Both the position numbers and the translations under genes were made by a program. Positions 47,658 to 58,430 of a stretch of 64,000 nucleotides of DNA are shown here, one piece after another. The stretch lies in NCBI GenBank assembly GCA_034440575.1, contig JAOTOL010001508.1:1-64000 (forward strand). Reading direction: 5' to 3'. Source of the stretch: Imbricaverruca yamaguchii (lineage: Eukaryota > Arthropoda > Thecostraca > Neoverrucidae). Positions within the stretch are counted from its first letter, which is position 1. Every line of letters begins with the position of its first letter. The notes beneath the pieces are model-generated. The model was not told the origin of the DNA. It was given only the letters and a program-made list of their open reading frames with translations, and made no database searches.

Positions 47658-48612
47658 CCAGAACACAGGTCGGGAGACTAGCTCAGAGTACAGACACGAC
47701 ACAACAGACACCGCCGCCAGGACAGACAGCGACGACAGCTCACCAGAACACAGGTCGAGAGACTAGCTCAGAGCACAGATACGACACAACAGACGCCGCC
47801 GCCAGGACAGACAGCGACGGCAGCTCACCAGAACACAGGTCGGGAGACTAGCTCAGAGTACAGACACGACACAACAGACGCCGCCGGCGGGACAGACGGC
47901 GACGACAGCTCACCAGAACACAGGTCGGGAGACTAGCTCAGAGTACAGACACGACACAACAGACGCCGCCGGCGGGACAGGCGGCGACGACAGCTCACCA
48001 GAACACAGGTCGGGAGACTAGCTCAGAGCACAGATACGACACAACAGACGCCGCCGGCGGGACAGGCGGCGACGACAGCTCACCAGAACACAGGTCGGGA
48101 GACTAGCTCAGAGCACAGATACGACACAACAGACGCCGCCGGCGGGACAGGCGGCGACGACAGCTCACCAGAACACAGGTCGGGAGACTAGCTCAGAGCA
48201 CAGATACGACACAACAGACGCCGCCGGCGGGACAGGCGGCGACGACAGCTCACCAGAACACAGGTCGGGAGACTAGCTCAGAGTACAGACACGACACAAC
48301 AGACGCCGCCGGCGGGACAGACGGCGACGACAGCTCACCAGAACACAGGTCGGGAGACTAGCTCAGAGCACAGATACGACACAACAGACGCCGCCGGCGG
48401 GACAGGCGGCGACGACAGCTCACCAGAACACAGGTCGGGAGACTAGCTCAGAGCACAGATACGACACAACAGACGCCGCCGGCGGGACAGGCGGCGACGA
48501 CAGCTCACCAGAACACAGGTCGGGAGACTAGCTCAGAGTACAGACACGACACAACAGACGCCGCCGGCGGGACAGACGGCGACGGCAGCCCACCAAACAC
48601 AGGTCGGGAGAC
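47658..48612. repeat. 85-bp satellite array, about 11 copies
   Basis: CCAGAACACAGGTCGGGAGA recurs at 47658, 47743 and 47828 and every 85 bp after. The unit contains CGCCGCCGGCGGGACAG and is GC-rich. Two linked variants exist: GTACAGACACG usually with GACAGACGGC, and GCACAGATACG usually with GACAGGCGGC. The array edge degrades at 48600. Confidence 0.97.
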
Positions 48613-48639
48613 TAATCGGGAGACTAACCAGAACACACC

Positions 48640-49135
48640 ATATGCATACACAATCACAACGATCAGGTACAAAGTACACGAAAATTGATAGGCTGATAAT
48701 CAGAATGGATGAAATTAGGGCTAGTGCCAGGGAGGATCCTGGGCTGCCAGAAAGACAGAACTAACTACCAAAACACCATTACATACGGAAATGACGAAGA
48801 AGCTGACGAGGACAGACCCGACGGACAATACTCATTATCAGTTCATAAATCATGTAATTGTGTACCCTGGATTCTGAATGGATACCTGGAATATAGATGA
48901 CACTACAGTTGGGCAATGCACATGCAATAAGTAAGATCATACAAAATTACATCAGACATCGGAAATCACAGGGCATATAGCGGGACAATTGGGACAATCA
49001 TTGCAAGGCAGAGGTTGGACACAAACATAACAGGCTCCAGAGGCGCCCACAAATCCACTGAAAACAGGTAACAATTAAGCACAACAGCAACACATTTATA
49101 ATGGCCAGTCTGATTAATTATACAACAGAGATGGT
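48640..49135. other. Intronic sequence, nothing recognised
   Basis: No repeat or coding similarity seen. Confidence 0.5.
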
Positions 49136-49139
49136 GGAC

Positions 49140-49300
49140 ATACACTCACACGATATATGATCCCCGGGTATATAGACTCACGCAGCATACGACCTCCGGG
49201 TATATTGACTCACATGGTATGTGATCTCCGGGTGTACTATATAACTATATCACACAATATACGATATCCGGGTAGACACGGGCTCACACAGAAAACGTGG
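49140..49300. repeat. Degenerate copies of the exon A donor repeat
   Basis: About five units of the pattern CTCACRCAGYATAYGATCTCC then GGGTATATAGA. They match the 34-bp repeat beside exon A, 3.3 kb away in the same intron. Confidence 0.75.
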
Positions 49301-50099
49301 GTTGGAAAAATAGCCTTTCCTGGATTTTGTCATCCAGAACATTGTACTCTCCAGAATCCCACAATTTCATATTTCTCGCTCGGAGGCTGAAGGACGTGCT
49401 TCCAAATGGCCGCAAATTTAGTACTCCTTAATACATTGTTCAGTCACTTGGCAAACATAAAGAGGAGTTTCTTCGTGGCAGAGTAAGCAAATTATCATGT
49501 TTGAATGGGACACACCAAGCATTTTCCTCTAGATATATACCCATGATCACCTGGGTGGTTCTTAGCTATAGAGGTGATTTTTGTTCCTAATTTTTATATC
49601 TCCCACCCATTAAATGGGTTGCTTTGTGGGTGAAATGGATGTGTGTAACATATGTTATGCATCAATCAATATTTAGGAGTTGCACAACATTAAAATTTCA
49701 CTCTATTAGACAATTGATAATAATTTTACAACACAGACTACTGGTCATTTTGAAGGGCTTGGATCATTGTGGCCATATAATAAACGCTTGAATTCAGATC
49801 CCCTCCCAATGAGAGTATTAACTGATCATAGGATTTGGTGTTAGACGGGAGTGTCATAGACGCCACTCAATTCATTGTGGTCCGATCAGCGTATATTTTT
49901 GGCTACCCGGAAACTGTTGACGATGCACTTGTTTATTGGGTGGTTCTCGACGCACTTTATGCATGATCACTGTTAATGGCACCGCCCACACTGTTTCGCC
50001 GGTGGGCCGCGGGATTGGGAAATGTCCAGAATGGTGCGAGTGCTGACCCATTGACCTTTGGTACCAAGAACTGACTTTACCGAACACTAACCACTCGGC
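49301..50099. other. Intronic sequence left of transposase C
   Basis: Nothing recognised; the left end of transposon C may lie here, but no AGGGTGT-type tip was found. Confidence 0.4.
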
Positions 50100-51940
50100 C
50101 ATCCCCGTCCAGTTGACGATGTGCTGTGACAACTTGGAGGAGCTGCTGGAGCTGGTTCTCGTCCCATGTGGGCAGCCTGTTGTACTCTTTAATGAGTGCC
50201 ATACGTCGCTCTGCTTTGTTGTTGGTGACTGATTCCTTTGACAATATTGTATGCCTTCAAGAAGTTCCCTCATGAGCCCCAAAACTCTGGAGGTGCAGAC
50301 AAGTATGCCATCGGGATATTTATCTTCTCAAGAAATGTTAGTGCTCCTTTGGTTACAAAGTTTTCCAAACCGTATCCCTGGATAGCTTCAGCTGTGACTG
50401 TCACCCGTTTGGGGGGGGGCATTCAGTTCGAAGTTGCCTGTTCAGGGCCTTCGCCATTGAGCTCTTGGTGGCAGATGCCACAACGGATCAACAAAGCTGA
50501 GGGCCACTTGCTCTTCCAAAAGATGTCATTAGTGGGAACGGAATTTTGCCACAGTGGTTTTAGAAATTGCTTGATATCATAGGCATGGATGGTTTGAGAA
50601 GGCTCAAGTCATTTAGAGGAACAGATTCCGGATGGGGTGCCCCAATCCAGTACTTTTCAACACAGTCGCAACGAAGATGGACTTGCTACGCAAGCACTAC
50701 TCATTTCTCGGAGTCAGCTTGGAGTGCGACCTCCTCATGGTCAGCACCAGTTTGAAACATGTTCTGGTTCACAAACACCTGCTTGGCCTGGAAGCGTTTG
50801 AAAAGAAGCACCTCTGAGCCCTTCGTTGGCCCCATGAGTGTTGTGTAATCAGCTTACACAATCAGCTCCAGTACGCAGTAGCTGCGTGCGAAGTAAATAA
50901 TTTATTTCACAGTTTTTCCTTTATAGCGATGTTTGCTGTTGTTACAGCGTGTGTTGGAGACTGTTGCATCAAATGTCATTACAACAACTTTTTTGATCAG
51001 GCCCCTCTCCTAAAGCTTCAACAACAGTCTTGGATTGCCGACTCCAATGCTCAATACGAGGGTGAGGAGTCCATTACCATACTCTTGAGTCATCTGATTC
51101 TTCATATGCTTTCCATCCCAGTATGCTATCAAAGACACCTTAGAAGTAAACTCCGCTTTCAAGCAGGAGGAAATAGTATATATGCAGCTGTCGTTGCCAC
51201 CGGATGTAGGATCACTAGATGTTTATCCTGTCAACATTCTGCCCGAACAGCGAGTACTTTCTGAAAGCATGAACGTTGCCTTTTGGTCCCGCCACATTTG
51301 TCCTATCAGGATCTGCTGCAAGGGATAGAGGTACAATGTTCTGTGTCGCTCTTTGACTTTTTGAGGGACCAGGAGTGGCTTCCGTGTCTGCAGTTACTCT
51401 CACATCACCATCGCCTTCTTTGGCGGACATATACCTCCGCTACTTCACATAGGTGACGCCTCAACCTGTACGCCTTCGAAAGAGGTTGAGGTCACCTGTT
51501 GAGAATCATGTTTCCCCTCCTCCTGTACCCTCCTTCACTCGAAGGAGCGACTTTCTCTGGCAGTCATGGAGATGTACACTGTACCCGTATTTCCCGTATG
51601 GCATGGACACCTTCGGACAAGTAGGAAAGCTCTGTACTGAATGGGGATTAGTCAATATGGCATCTGCAGTGGCTACATCAAATAAGTCCTTTAAGATGTG
51701 CTTGAAAGCCTCTTTTCAATCTGTGAAGTTGATTGCCGACTGTTGCCCTTCTTCAGTTACGGGTGTTTAGAATACCGCCTCTCTACTTTAGCAAGAGTGG
51801 TCTTTTCGAGCCATGGGGATGCGGGCTCTTGCCCAAAACGGTACCACCCGACCCACTACGGCAGGAGCGCTAGTGCGAATAGTGAATTTCTCCTCCTGAT
51901 GGTAGTGAACGAAGTCGTCGAGGGCTTGGCCATCTAATGA
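50100..51940 (-). pseudogene. Decayed transposase C, same superfamily as A and B
   Basis: Scattered over three minus-strand frames are, in order: ALDDFVHYHQEEKF; RARIPMARKDHSC; KHILKDLFDVATADA; a Ser/Pro linker (51215-51430); VLSALGQ-like LFGQNVDRINI; LIAYWDGKHMKNQM; VVVMTFDATVSNT; YCVLELIV where relatives have CRHHIxELIV; SEVLLFKRFQ; and NNKAERRMALIKEYNRL then QLQQLLQVV. These match, region by region, the N-terminal domain, first Asp, second Asp, CxxH, LFKRFQ and Glu regions of element B. Many stops and shifts show it is long dead. Its termini were not found. Confidence 0.8.
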
Positions 51941-52420
51941 CAGCTTGATGCTGATGATGAATTTGGGTTTAGGGGCACGTCAACTGCATCGTCATTTTGC
52001 GCCCATTCTAATGACAGCTTGGACCCTTTCATATCTTCTTTGGTGCCGACTAGGTGAATGACACGCTTACTTCGACTAGCCAGTTCAGGTGTCACTTATA
52101 GTCGTATGCAATATACAGACACTGCTAACTGTAACAATAATTACCATTTTACACCTCGAAAATGCTATTATAATGTGAAAGGTCTGTAAAATATAGCAAT
52201 TACTGAAACTTCAAGGTCAATGCACAACCTTTAAATATTACTTCTACATTTATACATTTCTTAGGAGTATTGGACACAAAGGAAGACATCTGGGGTGGGG
52301 GGTGAGGCTGGGGGCATAACATTTTAAAACAAGTCCTTAAAGACCACCATGATGGTCCAGAAATATAAGTCCAATCCTACAGCAGCCTATCACTGGGTAG
52401 ACGATAGCTCACACAGAGGA
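51941..52420. other. Intronic sequence right of transposase C
   Basis: Nothing recognised; GGTGGGGGGTGAGGCTGGGGG is a short G-rich patch near 52290. Confidence 0.4.
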
Positions 52421-52610
52421 CCATCCCGGAACACAGTAATTCACACAGCGAACGATCTCCGGATAGACGCTAACTCACACAGCGTATGATCTCCGGACAG
52501 AGTAACTCACACAGCGTATGATCTCCGGACAGACAGTAACTCACACCGCGTATGATCTCCGGATAGACGCTAACTCACACAGCGTATGATCTCCGGGTAG
52601 ACAGCTTCAG
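52420..52610. repeat. 34-bp minisatellite containing the exon A 5' splice site
   Basis: The unit TAACTCACACAGCGTATGAT then CTCCGGAYAGACG repeats at about 34 bp. The rightmost unit is the actual end of exon A plus donor (52571-52605). Others lie in the intron, so on the minus strand the string CGCTGTGTGAGTTA occurs several more times (for example ending near 52538, 52503 and 52471). Confidence 0.92.
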
Positions 52611-52795
52611 TGAGCACGCCCCTGCCAGACGTAATGTGGTCGACCAGCTCGTTGAGCGTGGCGCGTTTCATTTCTTTGCCCTTCAGGTCTGCCACAGGGT
52701 CCATGAAGTCGAATGAGATGCAGCACTGGCGCAACTTCCGAATGAACAGATCCTCTTGCTCGGCGGTAGGTACATCTGGCGGCAGCCGTGGCGGA
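52579..52795 (-). CDS. PPP2R5: PPP2R5 exon A (first visible; N-terminal core)
   Basis: The exon encodes the start of the B56 core, including [19 protein letters not shown] and [13 protein letters not shown], ending EIIRC. The donor is TGT|GTGAGT, with the last exon base at 52579. The acceptor is uncertain. An AG after the codons for PP would start the exon at 52775 (197 bp, 65 full codons plus 2 nt), and another AG would start it at 52795. The donor and last exon codons sit at the edge of a 34-bp minisatellite that repeats them into the intron. Joining to exon B gives IIRC then IGCNLF, the same length as IIKMISANIF-type sequence in known B56 proteins. Confidence 0.93.
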
Positions 52796-53234
52796 CTATT
52801 AGTACGCTTATCAAGCCCAGATGACACTAGTCCAGTGTCAAACGCTAGCTCAACACAGTGGCCTGGACTGCGATGTTCTTGTCTACTTGCACACAATCAT
52901 GCTCGTGTGCTGGACCTTTTTCCATTCGGAACATTATCCTCTCCTCCAGGAAGTTATTCGCTCCTTTCTGACCAAAATATGAGTGAAATTGCTAAAAATG
53001 ACTGATAAATCATTACTAAGTCATTCCACAGCAACTCAAACCAACATTTTCCAATTTGCCGTCCGACCATTTTTGATTTTCTTGAAAAGTTGTGTACCGG
53101 GGCTTTCAAGGGCCAACAATTCATTTATGATGAAGAAAAATTCCCCCCAAAATATTTCCCAAGATACAGTCTTGACAAATTTCCCAAGGTCAGTGAGGAG
53201 GCCTAACTGTGACGACCCATAACTCCGAGGCTAA
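52796..53234. other. Intronic sequence upstream of exon A
   Basis: Nothing recognised. The left arm of the transposase-bearing inverted structure may extend into it. Confidence 0.4.
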
Positions 53235-54396
53235 GAGCTATTTCATTGAACTTTTTTTTGTTGAATTGGGATGAATCAAGGAACAAGTTGGCTATCTCGG
53301 ATGTTCGATTTCCAATTTATTAGGTCACGTGACTTCGTGATCCAGTTTTCGCGTCGTGACCTTGACCTTTTGGATGCTGAAATTAAAACTTTCGTGTGAT
53401 GAGCATTTGAGACTCATTCATGCATTTTCATATACATGAAGAAAAAACTGTGGGGTTCGACCTGTAAAAAACACTTTTGGGGCTCGCAATGTTGACACAG
53501 CACGCTGTTTGGGACCCCTGCCCGCCGGTAACTTCGCATCTAGTTGGCATACGGTGTGGAAATGGTCCAGAGTGGCCCCTGATGACGAAACCTGTCAGTT
53601 GGTTTCTGCTACACTGACATCAGGTCACAAGGTCACATGACATGAGGTGTTCAAGTTCATCTGAGGTCACGAACACGTTTATGGCTATAACTTTGCCCCT
53701 AATTGAGCAAGAGCTGAACTCAACACAATTGTGTTTGTCACGTTGACACGGTTACAGTAATACATGACATGACCCCGATAGGTCAAGTTGAATCACATGA
53801 CCTGAGGTCAGGTCACCGATACAATTACAGGTGGCTATTGACAAATACATATACCTATCGATAGAACAACACGACACCAGCGCACCAACATATCACTTCA
53901 ACACTTTGACATGTTTGACGACCTTGTGTTCTTGTACTGATTGCATGATTATACGTAAAATGGCAGGTGCCTATTGACATATTACTATTGATAGAATACG
54001 ACACCAGCGCACCAACATACAACTGTAACACCTTGACATGCTTGTCAGTCTCGTCTTCTGAGAGGACTTGGATCCGCATCATTTTCTGACTCACAGGGCA
54101 GAACCTGTGGTGCTTTCTTGTTCCCTTGATCGTCACGGCTTCGGTGGAGCAGCCATTCAGCTCCTGCTCAGCCTTCTGCACTTCCTCCTTTGTGACATAG
54201 AAACGCTTGATCTTTCTCACAAACTGCCCGGCTAGAAATCGGTACATGTCCTCTAGTGTGAGGATTTGATCTTTTACCGGGCGCCGCAGGCTCTCGAGGT
54301 ACGTGGCGTGTTTCACGGTGCCGCCTATACCATCGCACGCTCCCTTCCCGTGAGACGTGGCGAAAAAGCGCCACTCACATGTCACACCGGGGAAGT
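53235..54396 (-). repeat. Left inverted arm (pairs with 62967-64000)
   Basis: The reverse complement of this stretch matches 62967-64000 closely through transposase C-terminal code and about 600 bp of following sequence rich in TGACCT/AGGTCA. It contains an extra duplication of about 130 bp (53860-53990). The homology runs off the right edge of the window, so the true outer boundary is unknown. Confidence 0.88.
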
Positions 54397-54487
54397 CGAT
54401 GTCATGATAGCACACATTCGCGAAGCCGTACTTGTTTTTGTATTGCGCAGCGCATGAGTCCGTGAAGTAATGAATTGAGCCCGGGAA
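53855..54487 (-). pseudogene. DDE-type transposase, C-terminal part (after LINE insertion)
   Basis: The minus strand reads HYFTDSCAAQYKNKYG (second acidic residue), then EWRFFATSHGKGACDGIGG (third), then RRPVKDQILTLEDMY and FYVTKEEVQKAEQELNG. These are the conserved middle and end of a transposase family common as uncharacterised proteins in arthropods and cnidarians. The N-terminal part lies at 62218-62950, on the other side of the 7.7-kb LINE. A small indel near 54465 breaks the frame between the insertion junction and YFTD. Confidence 0.85.
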
Positions 54488-54502
54488 CCTCCTCCTTTAT
54501 TG
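54488..54502. repeat. Left TSD of the LINE insertion
   Basis: CCTCCTCCTTTATTG, identical to 62229-62243. Confidence 0.9.
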
Positions 54503-54720
54503 GTTGGTTGGTTATTGGGGTTTAGGGACGCATCGACTACGTCGGTCATGTAGCGCCCGTCGGTCATGTAGCCATCGACTACGTCGGTCATGTAGTATGT
54601 AACTTCGTCACTCAAACAGCAAAATGCGAACTAAAATCAGTCAGAATGACATGTACGAGATCAAGCACGGATGCGATACCATGCCTTGCTACGAATCATA
54701 TTTTGTTGATTTTAGAACAA

Positions 54721-55083
54721 TCAGTTAGCAGCATATGTTACAGAAAACTTGATTGTTGATAGGAATCGGAAAAGCTGTCCCGATTGAACTATGGGCGACT
54801 CGTTGCACAGAGCTTCCCTAGGGGAGAGAGAGACACTCCCAAAGTGGCGTCTTCGCTCATTGTTAAGTTGGCGACAGGAAATAAATATATGCCGTACTGA
54901 CAGTGCGTCGTGGCACCTTGGACATATCGGCCTGTCGCTGCCGGTCAGAAGGTAACAGTGTGTGTCGTAGGTGTGCCCAATTCGCAAGCGGCACAGTGCA
55001 ACCTCGTTCCGTCTATTTGCGTGTGATGACGAAGACCATTCACCAAGGGATGGTTTGACTTCTCTCAGCTTGTTGCCTATCAT
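54721..55083 (-). pseudogene. LINE ORF2: C-terminal Cys/His region
   Basis: RRNEVALCRLRIGHTYDTHC, then PICPRCHDALSVRHIFISC, the zinc-knuckle-like tail usual after RNase H in such LINEs. About 200 bp of 3' UTR follow, containing a short triplication of GTCGGTCATGTAG. Confidence 0.88.
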
Positions 55084-55183
55084 GGCATCCCAATGGGCCT
55101 GCCACTCCTTGAAGAGTAGGCCCTTAATTTTTGGATAGAAGTCAGAGGCAGGGAGGGTGAGACTTCATGTGTGCCTCAGCAGC

Positions 55184-55885
55184 CTAAGCAGCACGCTTTG
55201 CTGCAGCATCAGTGGCCTCGTTGCCACAAATTCCAACATGACTCGGAATCCAGCAGAAAACTACTTCATTGCCACTGATGGTCAAAGAACTAAGTCTGAC
55301 CAGGATTTCTTGCACTATTGGGTTTAGTGAGTAATACCCTCCCAGCGCGAGCAGGCAGCTGAGCGAGTCGCTGAATAACACGTGTCATTCAGCATCGGTT
55401 GTTTCGATAAAACTCAGTGCTTTGTTCATGGCGACCAGTTCCGATGTGTAAACAGATGCATGGGTTGGAAGAGAGAATATTCTAATTAAAGTGCCCATCG
55501 CAAAGACACTTCCAACGTCAGTGTCTGTCTTCGAACCATCCGTGTACGTCGGGGTATAGTTTTGATATGACGAAATGTGCCCTAGTGCCCGGAATTTCAA
55601 CTCTTGTGGAACAACGTCGCCTTTCTTCACATATGACAGCGATACGTCGATGTTATGCGACACCAATTTCCAGGGAGCACTTTTCAATGTCACAGGCATT
55701 ACCCCGCGTAATCTGATGTTGTGTTCCTGGAATAACGCGCGAATTCTGATGCAAAAGGGTCGGGCACTTTCGTGTTGCCTTCCACTAAACAGATCCTGAA
55801 CACTCCGCGAAAATACTGGCCGATATGTTGGATGTTGCGGAAACTGATGTAGTTTACACGCAATAACGCATCCCGAGAAGTTCAC
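55184..55885 (-). pseudogene. LINE ORF2: RNase H domain
   Basis: YTDGSKTDTDVGSVFAMG (first Asp), ASVYTSELVAMNKAL (Glu), then LFSDSLSCLLALGG (Asp) and CWIPSHVGICGNEATD (His, Asp). A stop near 55384 separates the halves. All four catalytic positions remain. Confidence 0.92.
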
Positions 55886-55899
55886 GGCGCAAAGCGAGG

Positions 55900-57410
55900 G
55901 GTGGCTCGTTTGCGTCTGCTAAAAGACTGGTAACCGGGGAGGTGCGAAAAGCGCCAGTAGCAATACGCAGTGAGGTATGATGAATTATATCCAGTGTTCG
56001 TTTAGCTGTACTGCAAGCACCATCATATACAAAACACGCGTAGTCTAATTTCGACCGTATTACATATCTATACAGGAGAAGCAGCGTACGCCTATCAGCA
56101 CCATACGGTATCCGTGCCACCACCTTTAGAATGTTCATTGTCTTAAAACATTTGTCGCGGAGCATCTTAAAATGGTCTCTGTACGTCAAGCGACTGCCAA
56201 ATATAACACCAAGAAACCTGGCCGTCGTTTTTTTTTGTGGAATTGTCGAATTGTACAAGCGAATTTCCATGTCTGGACATCGGTGACGCCTGCAAAAGTG
56301 CATGGCTACAGTCTTACTTCGTGAGAACCGGAAACCACTCCTATTTCCCCATCGCTCTAGACACCGAACTGCAAGCTGCAGTTGCCTCTGCATTGCCGGT
56401 ACAGATATGCTTGAGTTCCAGATAGCGAAATCATCTACAAAGAGTGAGCGGCAAATGGAAGGCTGTAGTGCACAGGTAATGTCGTTAATCATTAGACCAA
56501 ATAATGGCACGCTAAGCACACTTCCCTGTGGGACTCCATTTAGCTGTAGGAACCAGTTAAGAGAGCTCGCTGCCGATGGGAACACGGAACCGGCGATCTG
56601 CTAGGAAGTTTCGGATAAACATTGCCATTGGACCGCGGAGCCCACATTCATGCATTTTCAAAAGTATTCCATGTCGCCACGCGGTGTCAAAGGCGCCCTC
56701 TATGTCGAAAAACACTGCTCCGAGGTGGCGTTTCCTTACAAAAGCAGAACGAATATCAGTGTCAAGGGTTACAAGATGGTCTACCGTGCAGCGATTCTTC
56801 CTAAAACCACACTTAGAGTTTGTTAAGATGTTCATATCTTCCAGATACCATCCGAAACGGGCGATCACCGTTCTCTCCATTAATTTGCACAGACAGGAGG
56901 TCAATGAAATGGGTCGGTAATGTAGCGGGTCATTGCCACTTTTGCCTGGTTTTATGATTGGTACAATTGTAGCCTCTCGTCAGGCATCAGGAAAGTGGCC
57001 ATCTGTCCACATCGAGTTAAACACGGTTAATAAAACGTCTTGGGCACACGATGGCAGATGCCGCAACATTTCATTGTGAACCATGTCAGATCCTTCGGAC
57101 ACAACGCGCAAGCCCTGGATAGCTGAGAGAAGCTCAAGCTTAGAAAAGGGCTCGTTGTAGGCCAATCGTTCCGAGGTAGAGAAGTTTATCCTAATATCTT
57201 CACTGCGTGAGCGATGCCGCAAGAACTCCGGATCGACGTTGCCAGCAGAGCTGCGTTTAAAAAATGCTCGGCCAATGTCATTCGCGACCTCAGATGGCTG
57301 AAGCACATCACGACTGCCGATTCGCGGGAGCGGGAGAAAACTTGCCATCGATTTCTTAAATGCGACCCCACACCTCAGCCGAGGGAGTGGATGTGCTGAG
57401 GCCTCCAATA
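55900..57410 (-). pseudogene. LINE ORF2: reverse transcriptase domain
   Basis: The region gives PIIKPGK and HYRPISLTSCLCKLMER, AVFFDIEGAFDTAW (motif A), then after a shift NGVPQGSVLS (motif B) and SLFVDDFAIW (motif C, VDD in place of ADD), and FLGVIFGSRLTYRDH. A TGA near 56981 stands where tryptophan is expected (PDAWREATIV). The catalytic aspartates are present, but the frame is broken. Confidence 0.92.
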
Positions 57411-57699
57411 TAATTACGCCAGGACGTTCTCTTGGGCTCTTTTACTGTTCTACGCGCATATGCTCCGGTTTTTCTGAAGGCAATTAGGTCAACCGATGTG
57501 CTACTGCGATTAAAGGCTCGAAAAGCCCGCTTGCGGGCAAGAATGGAGTCCCGGCACTCCGACGTCCACCAAGGCACTGGAGTGCGACGAGGCGCCCCAG
57601 ACGTCAGTGAGACATATGTAGTGGCAGTGTCAATGAGATGCTGCGTAAAGTCGGCTACTGATGGTGGATGTTCATCCTCAGGTGTGAATTTCTCCATAA

Positions 57700-58430
57700 G
57701 TTCGGCGTCAAACTCTATCCAGTTAGCTTTCCGTATGTTCCACCGCCGAGGTCTCCCACCAAGAGCTGCTCGGCTCTTATATTCTATCCATATGGGCATG
57801 TGGTCTCTCCCGAGAGGATCAGTACCCACAGACCATTCCAAGCTTTGAGCCAAGTGTGGATTGCAGAGGCATAGGTCTAAAACCGATGTGTTCCCGGACG
57901 GTAGAGTAATATGGGTAGGCGAACCAGTGTTCAAAAGAAACAGGGACTCATCGTGGATAAAACGTTCCAAATGTCTTCCGCGAGCGTTGACTGATTTGCA
58001 ACCCCAGGCAGTGTGATGGCAGTTAAAATCGCCTACAAGCAGGACTGGACGAGGGAGTTCCGCCATTAACCTTCAGTTCTGTGCCAGGAAAAAGGAATTC
58101 CAGGCGGTAGGTACAAAGAATTGGACGGTCGAGAACAGCCACGCGTGCCGCAACTGCATGGGGCGAGGTGCACAATGGTACCTGTTGCATTGGCACGCTA
58201 TGATGTATCACCAACATAGCGCCTCCGTGTGCCACAGTGTCAATACTGCCTAAGTCTTTCCGGAATATAGAATATCCTTTTATGGAGCAATGGATATCCG
58301 GCGCAAACTTTGTCTCTTGGAGACAAACAGCTATGGGAGTTTCCAGAGATCAAACTCGCTGCAGATCAGTAAAATTATCTCTGAAACCGCGCATGTTCCA
58401 TTGTAAAATTAGCGAGCACACTGTGGTAGT
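57700..58430 (-). pseudogene. LINE ORF2: endonuclease domain
   Basis: Motifs in order: ILQWNMRGFRDNF, CLQETKFAP, HGGAMLVIHHS, then after a frameshift LLVGDFNCHHTAWGC, NTSVLDLCL and RDHMPIWIEY. These are the catalytic blocks of an AP-like endonuclease. A TGA lies near 58353 within the first block. Confidence 0.9.

Noticed and set aside
47658..48612. CRISPR-like look of the 85-bp array
   Set aside because: There are no unique spacers between repeats; the whole 85 bp is the unit, and the genome is eukaryotic.
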